A stretch of DNA of 64,000 nucleotides from Plectosphaerella cucumerina (GCA_020746995.1 JAGPXD010000002.1:6882001-6946000), one strand, 5' to 3'. Positions 1 to 12,837 are shown, counted from the first letter of the stretch. Numbers and translations: made by a program. The notes: generated by a model from the letters alone, not told the origin.

Positions 1-940
1 CGATCTCCAGTCTTGATGGTCCGGGACAAAAGACGAAGATGGTGAAGATTGACGACTGTTTCTGGTGGAGATGAGCACTCTGGCCGTGGCCCGACGGACA
101 CCGAGAAGAGATGGGCGAGCTCGAGCTGGAGCTGGACCTGACGGCTGAACTTGGGGAAAGGGCCGCCCCGAGTCTGATCAAGCTTTGTCGTTCGGGTCGC
201 TCCTGCTAGTTTGCAATCCAGCCGCCGCTTGTCGTCTTTACCAATTACCAGGTACATAAGTACACCTACAACTTTACCCTTCACAAAGCAGCCAAGCTCC
301 CGCTTCCAAGTTCGCTTCCAAAGCTCGTAGCCCCAGCGAATGTAAACCCAGGACGGGACATGCGACACCCTGCAACGGCGCAACGTCTTTGGGCGCCGGC
401 CCGGACGAAAGATGCCTGCTGGTGGAGAGTTCTCGCAGCAAAAGGGATGCAGAAATACGTAGTCGAGTAAGCACTAGGAAAAGAGGTACATGTACAGCAG
501 CGGGCATCCCGGCGGCGTGTCAGTCCCTCAAAAACACTGTGCGTTCCGCTTGTCCACAGCGCAGAAGACGTACAGTGCGGTGACGGCGCACTCGGTCACC
601 AAAAATGGCCAAATCACATGGGTCCGCCTGCTGCTATTCCTGTGGCCGCGAAATCAAGCCCCCCAGCCCAGCCAGTCCAGCGGACGGCGGTCCGGGCCTT
701 TCCACACCTTGGCGACGGGGACGTGATGCCGAGAATCATGGCGGGCGAAGGAGCAGCAGGGCCGCAGAGTTGGCCGCTGTCGTCGTCACCAAGCGGGTAA
801 TGAAACATGAACTTCACACACCACAGGCCAAACTCTCGGCCATTGCGTCTGTCGGCGCCTAAACCACGCTCAGCGGCAAGTCTATTCTGTAGTACGTGTA
901 GTCCTCGCTCTACTTGATATCAAACAGAAGCCCACCCCCT
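1..940. other. Intergenic or unresolved edge sequence
   Basis: No gene could be supported here. Several short open frames overlap on both strands, but none shows a domain, a convincing splice pattern or homology I recognise. On the minus strand around 540-820 there are hydrophobic, Trp-rich stretches that could be remnants or exons of a membrane protein cut by the window edge, but frames do not join cleanly. The last part is the 3' flank of the prefoldin gene. Confidence 0.4.
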
Positions 941-1416
941 TCATGCGCCCTGCGACTTGAGCATCTTGTCAATATGCTCCCGGCTGTTCTTGAACGTCGT
1001 CTCCAGGTAGTGGAGCTTCTTCCCCAGCTGGTCGACCTCGCCCTCCTTCTGCTTGACCTGGCCCTCCAGCTTGGCGTTGAGCTTGCCCCTGGGCATCGCC
1101 ACGAACCTGCCCTCGCATCAGTCGTTGTCATTCCCTCTGGTGGAAGTAAAACGTGAAACTTACATCTTGCCCACGCCCTCGTACACGTTGGATCCCGCGG
1201 GCAGGCTCTCAATCTCGTTCATCGTCAGGCGCACCATGCGCATCTCGCGCTGCTTGGAGCCGATCTGCTGCTTGGCCTGGCCGATCTGCTGCTGCGCCAT
1301 GATGGCTTGGCTCTCGATCTCGCGCACGAGCTGTGAAAGGTCAGTCAATGTCCGGAGGAGTAATGTGATGCGTGTCGGGGCCGTACCTTCTCGAGTGCCT
1401 GGTTGGAGATGGACAT
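941..1416 (-). CDS. Prefoldin subunit 1 (beta-type prefoldin)
   Basis: Subunit of the hexameric prefoldin co-chaperone, which hands unfolded actin and tubulin to the CCT chaperonin in the cytosol. Three exons are visible on the minus strand: 1416-1387, 1330-1164 and 1106-941, with GT...AG introns of 56 and 57 bases; they sum to 120 residues, close to the roughly 120 of known Pfd1 proteins. The product starts MSISNQALEKLVREIESQA and shows the family layout of two long amphipathic helices (rich in Q, K, E) flanking a short hairpin around residues 50-80, containing NVYEGVGKMFVAMPR, typical of beta prefoldins. The end is KSQGA. Function is from family knowledge; identification rests on this hairpin motif, length and coiled-coil pattern. 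Confidence 0.88.
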
Positions 1417-1913
1417 TGTGAAAGGGGGGTTGTGCCTGTTGCGGCACTGTGAGGGGGTGAGAGGTGGAAAACTCGGATGACTCCCACGAGGAGAGGGCGG
1501 CGAGGGAGCGCGTTGGGAGCTCGGGGGTTGCGAGAAAATGAGGCCAACACGGGATCAGGATGAGCGGCTTGCAATCGACGGTCGATGTGAGAGTGAGCCG
1601 CGTCGTTGATGCGGGTGATGGACCACAAAATGATCCATCTCTCCTCTTCTTGGCCGCGCCGTTTGAGGGCGGTGCATATTGACGCTACGCACTGTATGAA
1701 CACTGGGTCATCCGCCTCGAAAACGAAATAGGAGAGTTGAGGTCAAATCCAAATCTAGTTGTCTTGTCCAAAAATTCATGGTTTTGCATTGCATCGTCTA
1801 TCAAAATTGTGCATGGGTATAAGAGTCTATCCCCCAACCTGTTCGACCGCACCACCGAAATGAGGATCGGGATCGTAGAGTCCCAGCCACTGCCATCCAC
1901 CACACTCCCAAGC

Positions 1914-3218
1914 CTATTTGGCCTTGCGTTTGACCCTGACAACCTCAGGGATAGACATGATGCTCGGCCATGACAGGTCGTATTCGTCTTCGCGCTCCTC
2001 GAGGCACCAACGGAGCCAGATGCCCCAGACGATGTAGTAATAGGCTGTTCAGTGTCAGCAACGATTCATCCGGAGGATACCTAAAGGATGGGATCTCACC
2101 CCCTAGAGTCTCAAATCAGCCGGGTTCATCGAGCCAAGTGGCATGGGGAGTACTCACCAAGTCCAGTCATCAGATGCCACCAAGCATGGCCCTCCAGGAC
2201 CATGGCCCAGGGAAGCCCCATCTGTCGCCTCCAGTGCCGTACCGTCCCGCAGAAGACGTTGTCCAGGTTCCAAATCAGGAACCCAGTCAAGAAGACGGAG
2301 AGACCGGTCGCCACCATCTGCCACATCAGTCGGAGAATCCTACGCCCCTTCTCCGGGTTCCTGGTGCTGAGGCTGGGGCGGAGCTGCTTCTCCATGATGT
2401 ACATGCTCCTGAAGAGGACCTGTACACAGTAATCCCAGCTGTCAGTTCCTGGTGATCCCTTCCACTGCATCGACGGGTGTCACGTACCGTCGCTGTGAGA
2501 ATCGCGTACGAGTTCTGGTGGAACAGCGGGTCCTTCGTGATGTGGTAGTATACCGTGATGAACCCTGCCAGGGCGAGAAGGCCGATGCCCAGGAAGACGG
2601 AGAAACGGGTCGACCTAGAGTACGAGAAGCTGGCATACACCATAATGCAGGTTGTGTAGATCATCGACAGCTCGTCGACGAGCTGCATCGGGTCTGTGAT
2701 CTGAGTGTGAGTCGTCGGGAAGTCCAAGGGGGGTGACTGTGTGCCAACTTACACTTCAACGTCGCATGGAACGCCGTCGAGCCGGCACCGACGATGATGT
2801 ACCCCAGATAGGAAACGATGAAGATTTTATCATGGCCATGGACGATGCAATTCCGGATGCCTTTGTAGCCGAGCCAGAGGAAGAGGAGGTTGGTGAGCGT
2901 CTGTGGCCAGTATCAGTCTCCGACGTCTGAGGTATAGCACATACAGGAGGGTTCAACTTACGTTGCACACCTCTGCAATGTAGTAAGACACGACATAGTC
3001 CTTTGCCAAGATTAGCCACACAAGTTCGTCACTTTCCTCCCCCGCCCTCACAGGGCCGGCACCACCGGATGAGAGCTTGCCACCACCACTCGCGAGAGAA
3101 CACACACCTCTTCGCAGAAATTCAGCGTTACCGTCTTCTTGCCCCAGAAACCCTCAAAGTTGCGACTGTCGTCGTACGGGATCCCGAAGGGCCACGGTGA
3201 ATTCTGCTGAGCCTCCAT
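1914..3218 (-). CDS. Alkaline ceramidase (YPC1/YDC1/ACER family)
   Basis: Membrane hydrolase of the ER/Golgi that cleaves (phyto- or dihydro-)ceramide to a sphingoid base and fatty acid. About six exons: exon 1 (3218-3108) encodes MEAQQNSPWPFGIPYDDSRN and runs to NFCEE; later exons give DYVVSYYIAEVCNTLTN, a segment with STAFHATLK, then QLVDELSMIYTT, and later EGHAWWHL followed by a YYYIVWG segment near the C-terminus. STAFHAT, QLVDELSM and GHAWWH are the conserved His/Asp/Ser metal-site blocks of PF05875 ceramidases. Around seven hydrophobic segments are spread through the protein, as in the family. The tail ends with basic VKRKAK, a plausible ER-retention type KxKxx end. Exon ends inside the gene were read by eye and may be off by a few bases. 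Confidence 0.9.
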
Positions 3219-4700
3219 CGCGTCGTGATTTTTTTTCGGGACCGGAGGAGCAAAAGTTGAGAGCAGCCTCCGATGATGCCGACAAGACGGACAAAGGTCC
3301 GTGTCCGGTGACGTAGGGTTGGTGGTGGGCTGGCGCCGGGATGAAACGAGTAGGGGTACTGCTACCCAGAAACACGGACTGCCCAGGCTTTCTCGACGAG
3401 GCTGCGATGTTGGCAAAGAAAATGGGTGACTGAATGAAACGGCACGGATGGGAAATATGGGAGAAAAGCGTGAATTCGTCCAGACAGGTCCGGAGCCGGC
3501 GGGCTGTACGCCTCCGTGGGGGAGAGGGGGCCAAGGCAAGGGAAAGGGAAACGAAACGGCCCCGTAGCACTGTACCAGGTGTGGCTACATGATCACCAAG
3601 CACCGCGGGATCTGTCGGCCCAGGTTCACTAGCCTCCCCTCCCAGGCACGCAAGGCGCTTCTGTTGCTTCTGCTGCGGACTTGGCGGGCTGTCCGGGAGC
3701 CGGCCCCCTCTCAGCTTCAGAGGTATTCCGAGGTACCGACGGGCAAGGCGGCAGACATTCAAGCTCGCAGGTGCTGCACCTAGTCAGCGTTCCCCCCGTC
3801 CGCAGCCGCCGGCGACGGGCTTGGCTTCTGGTGACGTGTGGCGGACCTGGCGCCGACCAACCAAGAAAGCCGCAAAGTCAATGAGGCGGATGGAACTGGA
3901 CTGCCGACGCCCGTGTGGCCCGTTGCTGGGACGTCTGGTGGCATATCTGAGGACACGCCTCGAGGTACTCGTGGGTACTGCGGAGGGGGACAGCTGGCTC
4001 CCCTTGCTTCATCAAGACTCGTGTCCAGACGTGACTTGTGTCTCAGCCTGCCAGGGCGTGCAGTCTGCGTCGGATCCGGCCGCCGAACTATGAATGGCGG
4101 ATGACCCGGAGACTCGGAGGCAGACACATCGGAGAACAAGGGCAGCTCCAGCTCCAGTCCAGTCAGGTCGCATTGCATTCCACGCCAGTGCTGGAGGAAT
4201 GACTAATCCCCCAACACGGCGGGAGCTGCCCGCCGCCGGATGAGCTGCAGGGGAGCTCTTTCCCTTCCAGCTGAGGCCAGTTGCGGACACTTATCCGCGC
4301 TCTCAACGGCCCACATAACATCTCCAGGCTTCCGCATCATCTCTCGGTAGCAATCAGGCTGCACCCCCCAGTACCGTCCACGTTTGGATCAGTATCCCGC
4401 GAACAGCAGCAGAGCCCGGTAGGACGGCCAGCTCCAGAACATCCCAATTGACTGGCCCAGGCGCCCCCTTCTGGCCAGCGTGTATCACCAGACCTTGTCT
4501 CTGTATCCCTCGGTTCCCGCCTTCCCTTGACTCGACTCGACTGGGCCAGCATCGCATCAGGGTCGCCCGCCTGCCTTCGAACGTCGCAGCCCGCCGATGC
4601 TCCTCGAACCCACCGAATCTGGCCACCCCGGGTCCTAGCGCGCAATGATCACGTCTGAGAAACCATCCAGCGACTTTTTGGCACTCGTAGCATTTTGAAT
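3219..4700. other. Divergent intergenic region, ceramidase / golgin
   Basis: A 1.5-kb GC-rich gap between two divergently transcribed genes, so it should hold both promoters. Open frames here have unlike composition and no recognisable domains. I see no clear TATA box or repeat. Confidence 0.5.
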
Positions 4701-7340
4701 ATGGCAAGCCAGCCAGCAAAGAACAACTCGCGATGGGGGTCCTTCCTCACCCAGGCCGTCGCCGGCATGGAGGCGCACCTCGACAACATCCTTGCCGAAG
4801 GTGAAGGCAGCCCGGCGACAGGGAGGATACCCAACAAGACGGCAGAAACTCCCAAGCGTGAAGCGACGCCCTCCAATACCCCTGCGGCAGCTGCTCCAGA
4901 GGCCAAGGCTGCAGCTCCAGCTGGTAGGTCGAGCTCACGCCCTCCCAGCCACTGTGCCGTACTGACCGCCGCCGACAGCAACCCCGAGAACCTCGAGTAG
5001 CAACCGCATGAACAGCCGACTTCAGGAGCGTCTCGCCAAGGCGATGGTGGCTAAGGGAAACAGCGCCCCCTCCGAGACCAACAGCGCACGAGGCAGCATC
5101 GACGGTTCCTCCACGACAGCTGCCGCAGAGCAAGCCTCGCCCAGACAATCCGAAGACGCGGGCTCGATCCGATCTCGCCCCTCGATATCTGCCGATGCGC
5201 CCCCACGAGCCCCCAGCCCTATGAGAATGGGCCCGAAGCCAGCGGCGGAACCCGAAAAGGCACAGACCGAGCCTCAAGCGGACAAGCAGAAGGCAAGCAA
5301 ACCTGCTGAGCAGATCGTCGTCTCGACGCCGGACGTACGGCCTTCTTTCGAGAGCGGGCGCGATTCTCCAGCCCTCCCAGGAACGCCGGGTCTCGCGCCC
5401 CCGGGGAGTGAAACACAAGACGAGTTGCATCGCTACATCGAGCAGGTGGATGCACTCCAGTCGAAGCTGCAATATCTCTCCAAGGAGGCCAGCGAGGCGG
5501 CAAGGAAGGCCGTCGCCGATGCTGCGCCAGGAACAGCCGAGCGCAAGCTGGCGGAGAAGGACGGAAAGATCGCCGCGCTCATGGAAGAAGGCCGGTCGAT
5601 GGCCGCGAACGAGCAGAAGCTTCGCACCGTCATCAAGAAGCTCCGCACCCAGGTGGCCGAGAACGACAAGACGATAGCTGAGCTCAAGACCAGCCAAGAA
5701 AAGACCCAGAAGGAGCTTGCGAGTGTGCGGGCACGGACTAGCCGCCTGGAAGAGCTCGAAAAGGAACAGCTGGAGTCGCAGAAGCTCCTAAGCCGGGCAC
5801 GAGCAGACCTGGAGTCTCTTCTCTCAGATCTCGACATTCGGGACGCGACTGTCAAGAGCCTAAAGGCGGAGCTGCAAAAGGCACACGACGAAAATGCCTC
5901 TGCGGCTTCGAAACAGGCCAAGGATGCTCTTGCAGCTGAGCAGAAGAAGACCAAGGAGCTCGAGGAGACCATTGCGTCGCTCCAGGTCGAGAAGACCCTT
6001 GCCGCTGAGAGGGCCAAGAAGAACATTGCCGAGACCAATGAGAAGGCCGACCAAGCAGCAGAGCGGGCGCGTCTGGCGGAGCTCGAGCTCAAGTCGGAAA
6101 TGCAGGCCACGGAGGCGAAGCTGGAGGCCATGCGAGCTCTCGCCGAGGAGACTTCATCCGGCGCCGTCGGTGACTCCCAGGCCAAGCTGCTCCGCCAGAT
6201 GGAGACGTTACAGACACAGCATGCGATTGCGAGCGAAAACTGGCAAGGCATCGAAGCCACTTTGCTTGCGCGGGTGGCCAACCTAGAGAAGGAAAGGGAT
6301 GAGGCACTGAAGCGCGAATCCGAGATGAGGAAGAAGGCCAGAGAGACGGTGGGTGCCCCCGGCCAGTCCACATCGTCACATTTACTGACCTGCTCTAGAC
6401 TTTGCGCTGCAAGAGGCAAGAAGAGGAGATCGAAGAACTCACAGCCAAGATGCCGGATCACCAGAAGGAAATGGATTCGCTGCAGAAGCTGAACGACTCG
6501 TTGCAGAAGCGGGCGAAAACCGCCGAGAGCACACTTGCACAGGCGAAAGCAGACTTTGAGAAGCAGCAGGCGGCCTGGAGGGTGGAGCGCAGCGAGCAAC
6601 CCGATAGACGCCTATGGCTCGAAGACGCGCCGGGATCTAGGAACCAGAGCCGGCCTGACTCGCCGTTGCTATCTGTGCCGACGCGCACCTTCAGCTCCGA
6701 CCTCGTCTCCTTACAGGCGCCGCCGGGCAAGGGCCGGAAGATTTCAACGCCAAATAGCGCCACCGATGGCTTCCACGATGCCATGTCGCCGATTCGCCGC
6801 CTTTCCAGCCAGCCGCCCACCCGTCCCCCCATCCTGTCCCCCGCGTTTGGCCTCTCGTCCGCATCTCTGGCGTCTTTTGAGCCTCCACTAGATACCCCCC
6901 GATCCCGCCACGGAGACCGGGACGACGACTTTGAGGACGTAGAGACGTCGTCGTCGCCACGACAGGCGGTGCAGGACATGGTGTCGGTGTCGACAGTGGG
7001 CGCTGGGCCGTCGGTCCAGCTCGTGGAACGCATGAGTGCGGCAATTCGCAGGCTAGAGGCCGAAAAGGTGGCGTCCAAGGAGGAGCTGGCGCGCATCTCT
7101 GCACAGCGGGACGAGGCGAGGGCGGAGATTGTGGCGCTGATGAAGGAGACGAGCTCGCAAAAGGCCGCGTCGAGCAGGGTCGCGGAGCTCGAGCTCGAGG
7201 TGGCGGAGATTAACTCGAGATACCAGACCACCTTGGAGCTGCTCGGGGAGAAGAGCGAGATGGTGGAGGAGCTCAAGGCGGACGTGCAGGACGTCAAGGC
7301 CATGTACAGGGACTTGGTCGAGAGGACGGTCAAGGGATGA
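4701..7340 (+). CDS. TMF1/Sgm1-like Golgi coiled-coil protein
   Basis: Golgin of the TATA element modulatory factor family (yeast Sgm1), which binds Rab6/Ypt6-type GTPases on the Golgi and tethers vesicles. Exons 4701-4923, 4979-6348 and 6399-7340 give 844 residues. Residues 1-40 (SRWGSFLTQAVAGMEAHLDNI) form the conserved N-terminal amphipathic segment of TMF proteins; residues about 75-220 are Ser/Pro-rich and disordered; about 220-560 and 590-640 are long coiled coil; a second Ser-rich linker follows; the last 110 residues (VQLVERMSAAIRRLEAEKVA onward to MYRDLVERTVKG) match the C-terminal TMF_TATA_bd coiled coil that binds the Rab. The start was chosen at the first ATG before the N-terminal motif. 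It converges on the Nas6 gene, stops only 91 bases apart. Confidence 0.85.
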
Positions 7341-7431
7341 TGATGATGAGGACGGGACGTACTTGGCCCCTTCTTCTGGCCATTAATGAGAAAGGCAGTG
7401 CATAGCGTACGTACACTACATTGCGGCCGCT

Positions 7432-8407
7432 CTAGAGCTCGATACCCTCGGCCTCGGCGGCCCGCTCGATGAAGCGTCGAACCTGTCGGGCGATGAGTGA
7501 GAATCAAGTGAGAGATTGGAGCATCCTGTGGTACTTACTTCCCTGTCTGGGGTCAGGTCCAGGGCGAGACATCCGTCGGCGTCCTTCTTGTCGGTCTCTG
7601 CGCCCTCTTTTAGCAGAGCTACTGCTGTGTCACCTATGGAGCGTGAGTTAGATTGCTCGTTTAGGCCAAAGCAGAGCCACTCACCGTGACCCTCTGCCGC
7701 GGCGTGGTGCAGCGGGGTGTAGCCGGCGCTGTCGGTGGCATTCAGTGGGCTCTTGTGCTTAAGCAGGAGCGTTACCATGGGGACGGAGCCGACGGCGGCG
7801 GCGCGGTGGATGGCGTACTGGCCGCGCTTGTCCCTCACGCGAGCGGATACGGGGGGGTCGTTGGCGAGGAGTTTCCTGGCCAGGTCGAGGTTGTTCTTGG
7901 AGGCGACGAAGTGGAGGACGTTTTGGCCCGTGTTATCTGCGGGGTGTTAGGATGATTGTGTATGGGAGTGGGTGGAAGCGGAGGGGAGTACTCTTGATGT
8001 TCACGTCTGCGCCCTTTTGGAGGAGGAGGTCGACGATGGCGTCGGCTTCTTTGACGCTGGCCGCGATCATGAGGGGGGTCCAGCCCATTGAGTCCTGGGG
8101 AGGTTAGACGGGGCGACGGTCAGAAAGTAGGGCTTCCGTACCTGGACGTCTGGGTCAAAGTTTCGCTGCTGGGCGAGCTGTAGGACGATTTCCTTTTGGT
8201 TCGAGGAGGCGGCCCAGTGGATTGGGAGGCGGCCATCGTCGTCTTCCTTCAAGGCAAGCTTTGGGTCGACCTGGGTGATATTAGCATGATGTCTTGAGGT
8301 GCGTCGGAAGGTGGGGTTACCCTGAGGAGAGACTCCGCCACTGTCACTCTGCCCTCACGAGCAGCAGTGTGTAGGGGGAACTTGTCCTGCTTCTCTTCGG
8401 ATGCCAT
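7432..8407 (-). CDS. NAS6: 26S proteasome assembly chaperone Nas6/gankyrin (ankyrin repeats)
   Basis: Assembly chaperone that binds the Rpt3 ATPase of the proteasome base. The product begins MASEEKQDKFPLHTAAREGR and is built of about six or seven ankyrin repeats, visible as GRLPIHWAASSNQKEIV, SMGWTPLMIAASVKEADAIV, TGQNVLHFVASKNN, RGQYAIHRAAAVGSVPMV and AGYTPLHHAAAEGHG, followed by a final DADGCLALDLTPDREV repeat. The order, the near-absence of other domains and the size (about 240 residues over five or so exons with short introns) fit gankyrin/PSMD10 rather than larger ankyrin proteins. Many fungal ankyrin proteins exist, so the name rests on the repeat consensus and size. Confidence 0.82.
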
Positions 8408-8862
8408 GGTGGCGGCGAGGTGGATTGTATTGATTGGGGGGGAAAGAGGTTCGTATTGTAGTCTGTCCCGGGTCTTGGGTTCAGAATGACAAATTATGTG
8501 ATCACAGGTTCGGAGCCCTTCTAATGTGAGAGGTTCCCCGAGATGGCGGCTTATATGACAAACGACCTGATGGTTGAAGCCGGAGGTGGGGTGGGTGATG
8601 TCGCGGGGCTGACGCCTGGAGCTCGGGGGGGCTTAGTACTCAAGTGCCATTTGCACCCCCTCCGCATCGCATCGTCTCCACCAAAAATCCTTCGTGAACC
8701 TCGTCGCGTGCAAGGCTGGCCGCTGCATCCATCGCCACCCAGCCTCGACAACCACCCAACGCCATTGTTCCCCCGACGACTTCCCGCCTCATCCACAAAC
8801 AACCGATCCGATCCCCCCCGTCATCCGAAACACTACACACATCCTACCGAACACATCTCGCA
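8408..8862. other. Divergent promoter region, Nas6 / Prp46
   Basis: Between the start codons of two divergent housekeeping genes. The right-hand part (from about 8650) is C-rich and pyrimidine-rich with CCACC/CATC runs, typical of filamentous-fungal leaders. No TATA box is evident. Confidence 0.5.
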
Positions 8863-10398
8863 ATGGAAGTCGCCACCGCTGGCGGCGTGCCGACAGGCAC
8901 CGAGCCGCTGCAGGCGCTCATCTCCAGCAACGCAAAGACGACGCGCGCCATCTTCCCCAACACCATCCACACACCCGCCGCCAAGCGCCAGAGGACAGAG
9001 CCGACAGAGGAGGACCAGAATAAGGAACGCCGCTTCCGCAGCGAGTATGCCAGCGTTCAGCAGCTCCCAGACGTCATCGCGGCCAAGCTGCCGCAACCAG
9101 GGAACAAGGGCCGGAGTCGCATCATCAAGGCCAACCCGACAACATCAGCACAGGCAGCCGGCCGGCCGCCCCAGAAACTTCTCGAGGGTCCGTCGTCCTC
9201 CGCAAAGTCAGGGCCGGGAAGCGCGCTGGCCGCGCCTACCACCGCGCCCTCGGCCAACAGCCAGGAACCATCCACCGGCCTCACGCGCATGTCCGGCGTC
9301 TCGGTCGCGCCCCGGCCTGAGTGGCACGCGCCCTGGAAGCTGATGAGGGTCATCTCGGGCCACCTCGGCTGGGTCAGGAGCCTGACGGTGGAGCCGGGGA
9401 ACAAATGGTTCGCGAGCGGCGCCGGCGACAGGACCATCAAGATCTGGGACATCGCCACAGGCTCCCTGCGCCTGACGCTCACCGGCCACATCTCGGCCGT
9501 TCGCGGCCTCGCCGTCAGCCCGCGCCACCCCTACCTCTTCTCCTGCGGCGAGGACAAGATGGTCAAGTGCTGGGACCTAGAGACCAACAAGGTCATCCGT
9601 CACTACCACGGCCATCTGAGCGGCGTCTACACCCTCGCCCTGCACCCGACACTCGATGTGCTCGTCACTGGTGGTCGTGACGGTGTCGCCCGCGTCTGGG
9701 ACATGCGCACCAGGAGCAACATCCACGTTCTCTCTGGCCACACCGGCACCGTCTCCGACCTTGTCTGCCAGGAGGCCGACCCGCAGGTCATCACGTCTTC
9801 GCTCGACTCGACCGTCCGCATGTGGGATCTGGCTGCCGGCAAGACCATGGGCGTCCTCACCCACCACAAGAAGGGCGTTCGCGCTTTGACAACCCACCCG
9901 GATGAGTTCACCTTTGCCACGGGCAGCGCCGGCAGCATCAAGCAGTGGAAGTGCCCCGAGGGCGCTTTCATGCAGAACTTTGACGGACACAACGCGATTA
10001 TCAATACGCTGAGCGTCAACCGGCAAAACGTTCTCTTCTCGGGAGGTAAGTAGTCTTGCTCCTGCGTCTGAAGTATCGTAGCTGACTAGCATTTATAGCC
10101 GACAACGGCTCCATGAGCTTCTGGGACTGGAAGACTGGCCACCGTTACCAGTCGCTTGACACGACTGCCCAGCCGGGCTCCCTCGATGCCGAGGCTGGCA
10201 TCATGAGCTCGACCTTTGACAAGTCTGGTCTGCGTCTGATTTGCGGCGAGGCGGATAAGACGAGTAAGTCCTTTACCCTTTTGATCCTGTCGCATTACTG
10301 ACCCCCCTCCAGTCAAGATATGGAAGCAAGACGAGAAGGCCACGCCGGAATCCCACCCCATCGTCTGGCAGCCCAACCTGAACCGTCGGAAGTTTTAA
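8863..10398 (+). CDS. PRP46: Pre-mRNA splicing factor Prp46/PLRG1, WD40 protein
   Basis: Core component of the NineTeen/Prp19-associated complex of the spliceosome, required for activation. Exons 8863-10045, 10099-10263 and 10313-10398 join in phase to 477 residues. The N-terminal 160 residues are low complexity and contain TIHTPAAKRQR; then PRPEWHAPWKLMRVISGHLG begins seven WD40 repeats with clear GH...WD signatures (DRTIKIWDIATG, DKMVKCWDLETNK, DGVARVWDMRTRS, DSTVRMWDLAAGK, SMSFWDWKTG) and ends KTIKIWKQDEKATPESHPI...NRRKF. The WHAPWKL...VISGHLGWVRS block and the HPI.W.P terminus are diagnostic of the PLRG1/Prp46 family. It converges on ORC1. Confidence 0.95.
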
Positions 10399-10489
10399 GA
10401 AATGTCGGATATGGACCTCACATAATGATACCACAAAGCACGAGCCAAAATAGAGCAGAAGCCCCCCCGGCGCGAAGGCCGGGTCCCTC

Positions 10490-12837
10490 TCAGATTGATA
10501 TTCCTAATGCCTTGATGTCTGCATCGTCCCTCAGCGCCATGCGCACCTCCTCATCGGCAATGGCCAGCCTCAGCTTGTGCGGCCTCTCCGGCCTCTGCCC
10601 CTCGAGCACGATGATGCCAGCCCCCGCGAGGTCGACGGCCGACGACTGGATGCACAACGCCTCGGTGACCATGTACCTCTCCACGGGCCGGCCGGCGCCC
10701 ACGAGCTCAAAGGACGACAGGATCGGGTTCAGGATCTCTTCGTCCGACACGCCCGTGGCGAGCTTGAGCATGCGGTGTACTTCGGACATGATGTCGCCAA
10801 ATGTCGCGTCCGAGGTGCCGCTGCGCTGCATCCGTCCGAGAAGGGCGATGAGGAGCAGCCGCGGCGCCAAGGCCAGAGCGCGTAGGTACTGCTGGATGGG
10901 GTTCGAGGTGGCCTCGTTGATGGCCTTTTTGATGGTGGCGATCGTCACCCTGCCCGGCGCATTGCGGCCGCTCGGCTCCTGGCCGGGGGCGCGCCCCTTT
11001 TTGCTGGGAGTTGAGGGTTCAGCGGGTGCTTCTGCCTCAGCAATCTCGACGGCCCGTCTGCAGATGTCGAGGGCTCTCCGCGCGTCGCCGCTGACTGCAG
11101 CCACCTTGCGACTGGCAAACTGTACGGCGTCCGGGTCTACGATGTTTCCCGGGATGCCCTCCAACCGGGACTGGATAATCTTCATGAGTTGCTCGTGGTT
11201 GTAGCCCGGGAAGGTGATTCTCGTCAGGCCTGGGACATAGTCAGTATGGAAGCACGGCTCGGGGGAGGTGCTTACGAACCTAGACGACTGCTGATCTTGT
11301 TGCTCAGCGTCCGCTCGGGAAGATCCATGGTATTGGCGACGGCAAGCACGATAAGCCTGCTGTGGCGCAACGCCGGCCAGTTGAAAAAGTTGTACATGAC
11401 GCTTTGATTCTTCGTAACGAGCTGGTCGAGCTCATCCATGAGGACCACGCAGGGAATCCGCCTGGGACTCGGGTTGTTGAACTCGCGTTCCAGCAAGTCC
11501 AGGGCCTGAGTCGGGCTGACACGCTCGCCCTTGAGGGCCTCCCAGAGTAGACTGTAAGACTGGTGGGGATCTGTGATCTTCATGCCATTGATCTCGACGA
11601 AGATGAAGTCGTCTAGCTCGTCGGCACTCACGCTAGCCTCTAGCTTGGAGATGACCTCGCGGACGGTGGCGGTCTTTCCGGTTCCTGGCGTGCCGGCGAT
11701 GTAGATGCAGCTGCCGGTGCCGTCGACGATGGCGGCTTCGAGGTGGGAGTACACCGAGGTGAACTCGTTCTCGCGGCAGGGCAGGCTAGTAGGGACGGAT
11801 GCTACGTGGAGGCGTGTCCGCGCCAGCTGGAAGGGGGATGCGTTCAGCTGTGTTGGAGAGATGATCCTGGTTGCTAGGGGAGTAAACTCGAGCGTCTTCT
11901 TCACCATGATGCTGCAGAGCGTTAGCTAGTGCCGGGGACCGCTGAGAGTTGATGTATCTCTTACCGCTTCCGCGAACCAGGCGTCGACATGACGGAACGC
12001 TGCCTCTTTGCCCGCGGAGTCGTGGCCTCCTTCTTCTGCCGCTTCGGTGTGCGCTCGCCGTCCGAGTCGGCTTCTCCTGTGGCAATGTACGCATCGGGTG
12101 ACTCCTCTCGGGGCTTTCGCCTGGACCTCGTTGCTTTCGTGTTCACTTTGAGAAATTCGACCATCTGGTAGACATCATCGCCGCCAGAATACACATCGTT
12201 CCACACGAATTCGTCTGTGTACGTTGCTGTTCTTGTGTTACATCCGCGTCGGCAGAAGAACGTCTTTGAGTTGCGAGGCGCCTTGCCGGAGGGGTATTTC
12301 TTGAGGAAGTCATCGTGTGAGAGTACGGTGGCTTTCCCGTTGATAGAGGCGAGGGGGTTGATGTCCCATGAGGGCGTGATATACAGCTCGTGCTGGAGGA
12401 TCCCGGGAAGTCAGCGCATGCATTGGTTCGCAAAGAGTAGGAGGTCGCCGAACCGGTAGGCAGTCTTTGCGCTTCTTCTCCTTGTTCCTAATCTCCTTGT
12501 CGGTCGAGAACCACATGAAGTTTGCCGCCATTTCGCCCTCGTCGTCGTCGACGAATTCGCAAATGATGCCGACCCATGCCTCGCCGGTGCCGTCGGCCTT
12601 GAGGAGGACGCAGTCGCCGACACGGCACTCGAACTTGTCCAGTCTGGCGCCGATAATCTTGTGGCTCTTTCGACGCGGCCGTCTCGAGGTCGGCGTCTCT
12701 GCATCGTCGATCTCGGGGTTATCGTGGATCCACTCCCAGGGAAGGTCATCAGTGCCTAGCTCGTCGTCCGAGTCGTCTCTGCTGATGCCGGTCGAGATGA
12801 TACGCCTCGCCTTCGCTCGCGGCGTCCGGGGTGGCAT
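10490..12837 (-). CDS. ORC1: Origin recognition complex subunit 1 (ORC1)
   Basis: Largest, ATP-binding subunit of the origin recognition complex that marks replication origins and loads Cdc6/MCM. The N-terminus (MPPRTPRAKARRIISTG) precedes a BAH domain (about residues 60-190: DKFECRVGDCVLLKADGTG, AWVGIICEFVDDDEG, NFMWFSTDKEI), then a basic Ser/Arg linker (KRQKKEATTPRAKRQRS). The AAA+ module has Walker A GTPGTGKTATV, Walker B VVLMDELDQL, sensor-1 VLAVANTMDLPE and sensor-2-type SGDARRALDICRRAVEIA; a winged-helix end closes the protein. Several short introns interrupt it (one at about 11910-11985 just before MVKKTLEFTPLATRI is not required as a start). Exons were not all resolved to the base. 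It is transcribed away from a 290-base gap upstream of the Ayr1-like gene. Confidence 0.93.

Noticed and set aside
605..862. 85-codon frame with a CCYSCG motif
   Set aside because: The Cys cluster is not part of any recognisable zinc motif and the frame has poor coding character.
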